Source: an uncultured Fusicatenibacter sp.
GTDB taxonomy: Bacteria > Bacillota > Clostridia > Lachnospirales > Lachnospiraceae
NCBI GenBank assembly: GCA_902493585.1
Contig: CABUPZ010000066.1
Coordinates: 1 to 13,658 of the forward strand
Direction: 5' to 3'
DNA: 13,658 nt
Shown in pieces: positions 1 through 5,026 of this stretch; the first letter of the stretch is position 1, and each line of letters opens with the position of its first letter. The translations under genes and the position numbers were made by a program. Below the pieces are notes generated by a model. It had not been told where the DNA came from. It did no database searches and saw nothing but the letters and a program-made list of their open reading frames with translations.

Positions 1-72
1 TTTTTCTAATAAGGAATTCTCATTTTGACTTGTACTATTTATATTCTAACACCATCATAGGTACATCTGCCT

Positions 73-139
73 TTGACATAGATACCATTTTCCCAAAAAG
101 CTTTCCCGAAAGTGGTATTTGGGAAAAACTCTATGTCAA
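73..139. repeat. Long compound inverted repeat
   Basis: Outer arms TTGACATAGA (73-82) and TCTATGTCAA (130-139) are perfect complements. Inner arms TTTTCCCAAA (88-97) and TTTGGGAAAA (118-127) are also perfect. A small CTTT/AAAG hairpin (101-104, 109-112) sits at the tip. TACCA (83-87) and TGGTA (113-117) are also complementary, but pairing them excludes the inner arm, so two alternative folds exist. Nothing shows which strand is transcribed. It could be an extragenic palindrome, a small transposon-derived repeat, or a structured RNA domain. Confidence 0.6.
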
Positions 140-296
140 GATGCAACCCCTTTTTCTCTCAAAAGGCAAAATCTTTTTCCCTCGCCTTTTTCAGAGGTTT
201 CTTCCACCTAGGCAACCTCAGAGGTCATAAGCCAATGACTGTCATCTTCTTTTCTTCCCTTTTTCAATTTTACTTCTCAGGCCCCCGCAGAGGCGA

Positions 297-322
297 GGAA
301 GCCTTTGTTTACAAGGGTTTCC
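297..322 (+). other. Hairpin that folds better as plus-strand RNA
   Basis: Positions 297-307 pair with 312-322 around a TTTA loop: 11 consecutive pairs if the two mismatches are read as G-U wobbles (301 with 318, 304 with 315). Read as minus-strand RNA these become C-A mismatches. This is the opposite preference to the gpmI terminator and the 430-482 hairpin, and hints at a plus-strand transcript or a separate element. Weak evidence by itself. Confidence 0.35.
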
Positions 323-360
323 GAGCTTCGCTCATGTACTTAGGTTCTGCATTCAGAGGT

Positions 361-401
361 AAAAAAAGACCCTGAGTGGATCAAAATCCACTCAAGGTCT
401 T
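361..401 (-). terminator. Rho-independent terminator of gpmI
   Basis: Arms 366-381 and 386-401 form a 16-position stem with a four-base loop. The only non-Watson-Crick position (372 with 395) is a G-U wobble on minus-strand RNA but a C-A mismatch on plus, which fits minus-strand use. The stem is followed on the minus strand by seven T residues (plus-strand A 361-367). It lies about 100 bp beyond the gpmI stop. Confidence 0.85.
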
Positions 402-429
402 GTACCTTCGTATTCAGTTTCTGAGGTGA

Positions 430-482
430 ACCTCCGTTTTCCCCAGGGAAAAAGCTTTCGCATTTCCAGGGAAAACAGAGGT
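430..482 (-). other. Hairpin in the 3' untranslated region of gpmI
   Basis: Arms 430-443 (ACCTCCGTTTTCCC) and 469-482 (GGGAAAACAGAGGT) pair over 14 positions. The single exception, 435 with 477, is a G-U wobble only on minus-strand RNA. A nested GGAAA/TTTCC pair (447-451, 463-467) extends it. It lies between the gpmI stop codon and the T-tailed terminator, with no T run of its own, so it may be a transcript-stabilising 3' structure rather than a second terminator. Confidence 0.5.
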
Positions 483-497
483 GCATGATAACAGAAT

Positions 498-2048
498 CTA
501 TTGTTGACTCCGACTCACCAGCAGAGAAGTTCCTGTCATCTCTTTCGACTGTTCCATACCCATCAGCTCCAGCAGCGTCGGAACGATATCCGCAAGCTTT
601 CCGCCCTCTCTCAGTGTATAGGAAGGATCTGCATTTACCAGGATAAACGGTACCGGATTTGTGGTGTGTGCAGTAAACGGTTCACCGGTCTCATAATCCA
701 CCAGCTGCTCTGCATTTCCGTGGTCTGCGCAGATAAACATCTGTCCATCCACTTCCTTGATCGCATCTACCGCTCTTCCTACGCATGCATCTACCGTCTC
801 GATGGCTTTGATCGCTGCGTTTTCCACACCTGTATGTCCAACCATATCCGGATTCGCGAAATTGATGATGATCACATCATATTTCTGAGATTTGATGGCA
901 TCCACCAGTTTGTCGCAAACTTCCGGTGCGCTCATCTCCGGCTGAAGGTCATAGGTGGCAACCTTCGGGGATTTTACCAGAATACGGTCTTCGCCCTCGT
1001 TCGGTTCCTCAACACCGCCGTTGAAGAAGAAGGTCACGTGAGCATATTTCTCAGTCTCAGCAATACGCGCCTGTGTCATATGGTGAGCAGCCAGATATTC
1101 GCCGAATGTATTTTTGATCTCTTCTTTTTTGAAAGCAACCAGTTTGCCCGGGATGGTCTCATCGTAATCTGTGAAGCATACGAAAGTCAGCTCCAGTTTC
1201 TTCTCTCTCTCAAAGCCCTTGAACTCCGGATCACAGAACGCGCGGGTCAGCTCCCTTGCACGGTCCGGACGGAAGTTAAAGAAGATCACGGAATCCTTAT
1301 CCTGAATGGTTGCAACCGGATGTCCCTCTTTTTCCATAACGGTCGGAACCACAAACTCGTCGGTCTTTCCTTCGTCGTAGGAAGCCTGTACTGCCTCAGC
1401 GGCATTGGTTCCCTTTACGCCTTCGCCTTTGGTCAGAGCTTTGTATGCCAGCTCTACACGATCCCAGCGATTGTCACGGTCCATCGCATAATAACGGCCG
1501 GATACGACGCCGATCTCTCCAACGCCCAGCTCATCCATTTTCTTCTGCAGCTCTTCGATATAGCCTTTTCCGGATGCCGGAGGTGTGTCACGGCCATCCA
1601 GGAAGCAGTGTACATAAACCTTCTCCAGGCCCTGACGTTTTGCCAGTTCCAGAAGTCCGAACAGATGCGTGATATGGCTGTGAACACCGCCGTCGGACAG
1701 CAGTCCGAACAGATGCAGGGCGCTGTTATTCCTCTTTGCATTTTCAACAGCTTCCAGCAATTCCAGATTCTCAAAGAAATCACCGTCTTCGATCGCTTTG
1801 GTGATCCTTGTCAGTTCCTGATATACGATACGGCCTGCACCCATGTTCAGATGTCCTACTTCCGAATTTCCCATCTGACCTTCCGGAAGTCCCACTGCCA
1901 TTCCGCTGGCCTGTCCTTCCACGTACGGGCACTGGCTCATCAACTGATCCATGATCGGTGTTTTCGCCTCGCAGACAGCGTTGTGGTCACAGGTTTTGTT
2001 CAGTCCATAGCCATCCAGAATCATTAATACGGTTGGTTTTTTGCTCAT
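498..2048 (-). CDS. gpmI: 2,3-bisphosphoglycerate-independent phosphoglycerate mutase
   Basis: Interconverts 3-phosphoglycerate and 2-phosphoglycerate in lower glycolysis; cytoplasmic and Mn-dependent in this family. The 516-residue product has the usual family length (about 510) and looks intact. It begins with the metal-binding LDGYG motif (residues 11-15). The phosphoserine nucleophile is Ser62 in GNSEVGH. The phosphotransferase insert carries HSH, LDGRDTPP, the GRYYAMDRDNRWDR motif and NFRPDR. The C-terminal phosphatase half carries ADHGN and AHTTNPVPF, which hold metal ligands. The ATG start has GAGGAG at 2055-2060, six bases upstream. It is transcribed alone, divergently from the response regulator gene, from a strong-looking promoter, and ends in the 361-401 terminator. 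pgk and tpiA lie about 10 kb away on the same strand, so the glycolytic set is split here. Confidence 0.98.
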   Translation of the reverse strand: MSKKPTVLMILDGYGLNKTCDHNAVCEAKTPIMDQLMSQCPYVEGQASGMAVGLPEGQMGNSEVGHLNMGAGRIVYQELTRITKAIEDGDFFENLELLEAVENAKRNNSALHLFGLLSDGGVHSHITHLFGLLELAKRQGLEKVYVHCFLDGRDTPPASGKGYIEELQKKMDELGVGEIGVVSGRYYAMDRDNRWDRVELAYKALTKGEGVKGTNAAEAVQASYDEGKTDEFVVPTVMEKEGHPVATIQDKDSVIFFNFRPDRARELTRAFCDPEFKGFEREKKLELTFVCFTDYDETIPGKLVAFKKEEIKNTFGEYLAAHHMTQARIAETEKYAHVTFFFNGGVEEPNEGEDRILVKSPKVATYDLQPEMSAPEVCDKLVDAIKSQKYDVIIINFANPDMVGHTGVENAAIKAIETVDACVGRAVDAIKEVDGQMFICADHGNAEQLVDYETGEPFTAHTTNPVPFILVNADPSYTLREGGKLADIVPTLLELMGMEQSKEMTGTSLLVSRSQQ

Positions 2049-2054
2049 GATTTT

Positions 2055-2060
2055 CTCCTC
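2055..2060 (-). promoter_or_regulatory. Ribosome binding site of gpmI
   Basis: GAGGAG on the minus strand, six bases before the ATG at 2048. It fixes the start codon used for gpmI. Confidence 0.8.
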
Positions 2061-2070
2061 TCTATCAGTG

Positions 2071-2092
2071 ATAACAAACGATGTTTTGTTAT
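2071..2092. promoter_or_regulatory. Inverted repeat in the gpmI leader (operator or hairpin)
   Basis: ATAACAAA (2071-2078) and TTTGTTAT (2085-2092) are perfect complements with a six-base spacer. The repeat lies between the predicted start of transcription (about 2101) and the ribosome binding site, where a repressor would block elongation or an RNA hairpin could affect translation. The binding protein is not known to me. Confidence 0.45.
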
Positions 2093-2107
2093 TTTCTTGT
2101 CAGAAAC

Positions 2108-2155
2108 ATTCTATCACGAAATCACACGGCGGTAAATGGCTTTTTTTCTTTTTTT
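2108..2155 (-). promoter_or_regulatory. Probable sigma-A promoter of gpmI with A-tract upstream
   Basis: On the minus strand, -10 TAGAAT (2108-2113) preceded by TGA gives an extended -10. A 17-bp spacer separates it from -35 TTTACC (2131-2136). Directly upstream lie two runs of seven A residues (plus-strand T at 2141-2147 and 2149-2155), resembling an UP element. Together these suggest strong constitutive expression, as expected for glycolysis. Confidence 0.65.
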
Positions 2156-2297
2156 GAGTGGGAGCGGTTGGATGAAGGCGGGAGGTTGATGACAATATCC
2201 GATGGGGAATGCATATTCTGGGAGAACTGATTGTTCAATATTCTTGCAAGAAACGGCTACTCTGTTTTATTTTGGAGTGCAGGTTATACTTTCTTTG
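2156..2297. other. Intergenic spacer between divergent gpmI and response regulator genes
   Basis: About 140 bp between the gpmI upstream A-tract and the response-regulator promoter. A TTATACT at 2284-2290 could be a weak alternative -10, but it has no matching -35. No gene, RNA or clear operator is seen; in particular no GTCACT repeat like the one at 4199-4215. Confidence 0.4.
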
Positions 2298-2326
2298 TTG
2301 CTTCTTTTGTTTTCTCGAAATATAAT
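2298..2326 (+). promoter_or_regulatory. Probable promoter of the two-component operon
   Basis: Perfect -10 TATAAT (2321-2326) with a 17-bp spacer to TTGCTT (2298-2303), which keeps the TTG of the -35 consensus. The ribosome binding site AGGAGGAG (2337-2344) follows, six bases before the ATG at 2351. Confidence 0.65.
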
Positions 2327-2350
2327 GAATTTGTGTAGGAGGAGAAGGTC

Positions 2351-3022
2351 ATGATTGAAGTTTATTATGCGGAAGATGATGAAAGCATCGCCAAATCCGT
2401 AAAAGAATATTTGGAGCAGCAGGACTGTAAGGTTGTAGTTTTTGGAGGGATTGCTGATCTTAGAAAGGCGTTGATCAGTCATCTGCCCTCTGTTCTTTTG
2501 CTGGACTGGAATATGCCGGACGGCGAGGGGAACGAATTGTGCCGCTGGATTCGGGAACGATGGAGTGACTTGCCTGTTATCTATCTGACGGTTCGAGGAG
2601 ATTCCCATGATATTGTCGCCGGATTCCAGAATGGCGCAGATGATTATGTGGTAAAGCCATTTGACCTCGCAGTCCTGTATTCGCGTATTCTGGCATTGCT
2701 GAGGCGATCAAGGAGTGCAAAAGAAACAAAATTGTTCTGCGATGACCTGATGCTGGATAAAGAAAAAACCGCTGTCTACTGTCAGCAGGAAGAAATCGTT
2801 GTCAGTCAGCCGGAATATCAGCTTCTCCTGCTGCTGATGGAGAATAAAGGGAAGACCGTCACCAGGAGGCAGCTTTTGGAGCAGGTTTGGGACAGCAGCG
2901 GAAACTATGTAAATGACAATACGTTGACGGTTACCATGAAACGGCTGAGAGAAAAGCTGCATCACCCCCTCTGCCTGAAAACAATTCGAAGTTTTGGATA
3001 TCGCATGGAGGATACGAAATGA
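2351..3022 (+). CDS. OmpR/PhoB-family response regulator
   Basis: A 223-residue DNA-binding regulator. The receiver domain (residues 1-115) has the acidic pair Asp9/Asp10, the phospho-acceptor Asp52 in LLLDWNMPDG, Thr80 and Lys102 in DDYVVKPFD, so all switch residues are present. The C-terminal half (about 125-223) is a winged-helix domain, with EYQLLLLLMENKGKTVTRRQ, then the recognition-helix region and IRSFGYRME. The ATG has a near-perfect ribosome binding site. Its stop overlaps the kinase start by four bases (ATGA), so the two are translationally coupled. Context (kinase, ABC ATPase, FtsX permease) suggests it activates the downstream ABC genes, and a direct repeat suited to this family lies at 4199-4215. 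BceR, VraR-like and other cell-envelope regulators are related possibilities; the signal cannot be told from sequence. Confidence 0.95.
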   Translation: MIEVYYAEDDESIAKSVKEYLEQQDCKVVVFGGIADLRKALISHLPSVLLLDWNMPDGEGNELCRWIRERWSDLPVIYLTVRGDSHDIVAGFQNGADDYVVKPFDLAVLYSRILALLRRSRSAKETKLFCDDLMLDKEKTAVYCQQEEIVVSQPEYQLLLLLMENKGKTVTRRQLLEQVWDSSGNYVNDNTLTVTMKRLREKLHHPLCLKTIRSFGYRMEDTK

Positions 3023-4206
3023 ATGAAAAGAGAAAACAGGGAATCCTATTGCTTTTTCCAATAGTTGTTCTTTTGTTGGGGACGGTTTTCACATCAATAC
3101 TGTTTTATCATACATATCAACAGACATCCTATGAACATATTTCGGCATTCTGCGAAATCATCCTGGAAAACGCCCCTGAAGCAGAACCACAGCTGTTATC
3201 CGCCTTAAAAGACTTTCACTCATTGACCGATCAAGAGGTAGCTGGAAACAATTATTTAGAAAAATACGGATACCGCGCAGATGAATTTTGCAAAGGCCTT
3301 CCACTCTATACGTTCCTTCTTCCTTTTCTTCTGTTTCTTGCGGTTGCCTGTGCCTTTGCTCTCGTAATCCGGACATTCCACAGGCGAACTCAAAAACGTA
3401 TCGTTGATTTAACCGAATATCTGGAGCAGGTCAACACAGGAACCGGCGGAACATTGATACAGACGCAGGAAGATGATTTTTCTCATTTACAGGATGAAAT
3501 CTACAAAACAGTTACGATGCTCTGTCAGACCAGAGAAACGGCCATTGCTGCAAAGATGAATTTCGCCGAAAATCTGGCAAATATCGCACACCAGCTAAAA
3601 ACACCGATCACAGCAGCCTTCCTGTCTTTGCAGCTTATGAAGAAAGAAACTGCCAATGAGTATGTCACTTCAATGGAAAAGCAGCTGAAACGTTTAAACC
3701 GTCTGGAAGAATCTCTGCTCATGCTTTCCAGGATCGACGCCGGAACTCTTCCGTTCAAGCAGGAAAAAGTCGATCTCTATACAGCGCTGAATCTGGCTGC
3801 CGAAAACCTGAGTGATTTATTTCGGAAAAATCATATTTCCGTTGAAATTCCGGAAAACGGCTATATGGAATTTTCCGGTGATCTGGAATGGACCATGGAA
3901 GCCCTCATGAATTTGATGAAAAACTGTATGGAACACTCACAAGCCGGTGGAGTCGTCCATTGCGATTATTCAGAAAACCCTCTCTACGTCGAAGTTCGGA
4001 TATGGGACGATGGAACGGGCTTTGACCCGGAGGACCTACCACACCTTTTCGACCGGTTTTATCGGGGCAGGCGCGCTGTGGGAAATGGAATCGGAATCGG
4101 GCTGGCGCTTGCCCGCTCTATCTTTGAATTGCAGAACGGGACGGTTACCGCTTATAATCTGCGAAACGGCGGCGCTTGTTTTGAAATAAGGATCTACAGT
4201 CACTGA
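3019..4206 (+). CDS. Membrane sensor histidine kinase
   Basis: A 395-residue kinase, partner of the regulator encoded just upstream (ATGA overlap). Two membrane segments (about residues 8-30 and 95-118) flank an extracytoplasmic part of about 64 residues. Then follow a short linker, the dimerisation/phospho-acceptor helix with His191 in NIAHQLKTPITAA, the N box with Asn302 in LMNLMKNCMEH, G1 DDGTG (330-334), the F box FDRFYRG and G2 GNGIGIGLA (355-363). All catalytic boxes are intact. BceS-type kinases of peptide-antibiotic modules usually have almost no extracellular loop, so this one may sense a ligand directly rather than only through the transporter; that is inference. The last codons overlap a candidate operator for the ABC genes. 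Confidence 0.95.
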   Translation: MNEKRKQGILLLFPIVVLLLGTVFTSILFYHTYQQTSYEHISAFCEIILENAPEAEPQLLSALKDFHSLTDQEVAGNNYLEKYGYRADEFCKGLPLYTFLLPFLLFLAVACAFALVIRTFHRRTQKRIVDLTEYLEQVNTGTGGTLIQTQEDDFSHLQDEIYKTVTMLCQTRETAIAAKMNFAENLANIAHQLKTPITAAFLSLQLMKKETANEYVTSMEKQLKRLNRLEESLLMLSRIDAGTLPFKQEKVDLYTALNLAAENLSDLFRKNHISVEIPENGYMEFSGDLEWTMEALMNLMKNCMEHSQAGGVVHCDYSENPLYVEVRIWDDGTGFDPEDLPHLFDRFYRGRRAVGNGIGIGLALARSIFELQNGTVTAYNLRNGGACFEIRIYSH

Positions 4207-4215
4207 GATGTCACT
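4199..4215 (+). promoter_or_regulatory. Direct repeat GTCACT-N5-GTCACT, probable response-regulator operator
   Basis: GTCACT at 4199-4204 and again at 4210-4215, an 11-bp period, which is one helical turn and typical of OmpR/PhoB-family dimer sites. The second copy ends nine bases before the -10 at 4225, so the repeats sit where a -35 element would be; no -35 consensus is present there. This is the layout of activator-dependent promoters of this family. The repeat overlaps the end of the kinase gene. Confidence 0.55.
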
Positions 4216-4221
4216 TTCCTT

Positions 4222-4230
4222 TGTTATACT
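4222..4230 (+). promoter_or_regulatory. Extended -10 of the ABC transporter genes
   Basis: TGTTATACT: a TGN motif joined to TATACT (4225-4230), with no recognisable -35 at 16-18 bp. Transcription would start near 4237 and give a leader of about 105 bases before the GTG start at 4342. The pairing with the upstream direct repeat supports regulated expression. Confidence 0.5.
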
Positions 4231-4263
4231 GTACGTATCAAAACAGCGATAACACTTCAGACA

Positions 4264-4325
4264 GGTCTGCGTATTTACTGCGCAGACCGTATGCAAACGC
4301 AGGAAATGTTACGAACAGCGTAACA
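4264..4325 (+). promoter_or_regulatory. Two hairpins in the ABC-gene leader
   Basis: Hairpin 1: GGTCTGCG (4264-4271) with CGCAGACC (4281-4288). Hairpin 2: TGTTACG (4307-4313) with CGTAACA (4319-4325), ending directly before the ribosome binding site GAAAGGAG (4326-4333). Neither has a T run, so they are not terminators. They may be protein-binding dyads or leader RNA structures affecting translation. Confidence 0.45.
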
Positions 4326-4341
4326 GAAAGGAGAACACGCC

Positions 4342-5022
4342 GTGGAAATACTAAGATGTGAAAATGTGCGAAAAGTATATGGTTCCGGAAACAATCAGGT
4401 TGTGGCACTGGATCACATTGATTTGTCTGTACAAAAGGGGGAATTTGTGGCAATCGCAGGGGCATCTGGTTCGGGAAAATCCACCTTGCTGCACATTCTC
4501 GGCAGTGTGGATCAGCCGACGGAGGGAACCGTTGTGATAGAGGAGACGGATATCTCCACACTGAACCAGACGCAGGCAGCAATCTTCCGGCGAAGAAAAG
4601 TAGGGTTGGTTTATCAGTTCTATAATCTGATTCCGACGCTCACTGTCCGGAAAAATATCCTCATGCCGCTTCTGTTAGACAAGAGAAAACCAAATCAGGA
4701 ATACTTTGACCAGATTGTCCATTCCCTTGGGATTGAAGAAAAACTGGATGCCCTCCCCAGCCAGTTATCGGGCGGCCAGCAGCAGCGCGCGGCAATCGCC
4801 CGGTCTTTGATCTATCGTCCCGCATTGCTGCTCGCGGATGAACCGACCGGAAATCTGGACCGGAAAAACGGAGAAGAAATTATAGATCTGCTGAAATTGT
4901 CAAACCGCAACCTGAATCAGACCATCCTTCTGATCACCCATGATGAAAAGATTGCTCTGGAAGCAGACCGCATGATAACCATAGAAGACGGAAAGATTAT
5001 CAGCGATCAGAAACGGAGGTAA
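4342..5022 (+). CDS. ABC transporter ATP-binding protein (MacB/BceA-type)
   Basis: A 226-residue ATPase that powers the FtsX-type permease encoded next. It has Walker A GASGSGKST (40-48), Q-loop Gln92 in LVYQFYNLIP, signature LSGGQQQ (142-148), Walker B ALLLADEP with catalytic Glu167, the D-loop and switch His200. Length and the DEPTGNLD sequence place it in the MacB/LolD/BceA family of mechanotransmission or peptide-resistance ABC systems, not among importers. The start is GTG, supported by GAAAGGAG eight bases upstream; no better ATG exists before the N-terminal strand. Its last codons contain the GGAGGT that serves the next gene, which starts four bases after the stop. It is likely controlled by the two-component system just upstream. 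Confidence 0.95.
   Translation: MEILRCENVRKVYGSGNNQVVALDHIDLSVQKGEFVAIAGASGSGKSTLLHILGSVDQPTEGTVVIEETDISTLNQTQAAIFRRRKVGLVYQFYNLIPTLTVRKNILMPLLLDKRKPNQEYFDQIVHSLGIEEKLDALPSQLSGGQQQRAAIARSLIYRPALLLADEPTGNLDRKNGEEIIDLLKLSNRNLNQTILLITHDEKIALEADRMITIEDGKIISDQKRR
5015..5020 (+). promoter_or_regulatory. Ribosome binding site of the permease inside the ATPase gene
   Basis: GGAGGT overlaps the last codons of the ATPase gene and sits six bases before the ATG at 5027, coupling translation of the two subunits. Confidence 0.75.
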
Positions 5023-5026
5023 GAAT

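Larger units (their letters stand above)
1..360. other. Non-coding, hairpin-rich stretch downstream of gpmI
   Basis: No convincing gene is seen. The short open frames here (for example 30-230 and 112-375 on the plus strand) have no good ribosome binding site and no recognisable protein features. The stretch instead holds several inverted repeats: 73-139, AAAAGGC (161-167) with GCCTTTT (184-190), GAGGTT (194-199) with AACCTC (214-219), and 297-322. It also holds three of four copies of the heptamer CAGAGGT. A decayed repeat, a structured RNA, or the 3' flank of another locus are all possible. I do not recognise a known RNA family. Confidence 0.5.
192..482 (+). repeat. Four CAGAGGT heptamers, same orientation
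   Basis: Copies start at 192, 219, 354 and 476. A fixed heptamer is expected about 0.06 times in 500 bp counting both strands under uniform base composition, so four same-strand copies are unlikely to be chance. The copy at 219 lies inside the short palindrome ACCTCAGAGGT (215-225), and the copy at 476 is part of the 3' arm of the 430-482 hairpin. Flanks do not align well, so this may be a decayed repeat or a recurring structural motif. Confidence 0.45.

Noticed and set aside
25..53. TTGACT as a possible -35 on the plus strand
   Set aside because: No -10 element at a usable distance.
73..139. TTGACA at both ends of the inverted repeat as -35 elements
   Set aside because: Neither has a -10 about 17 bp downstream; the match is a result of the inverted repeat itself.
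30..375. Two overlapping short open frames on the plus strand
   Set aside because: No ribosome binding site, no domain, and they run through inverted repeats.
501..2027. 508-codon open frame on the plus strand, antisense to gpmI
   Set aside because: It mirrors gpmI almost end to end, has a Cys/His/Phe-rich composition without recognisable domains, and gpmI is a clear intact enzyme. It is a by-product of codon bias.
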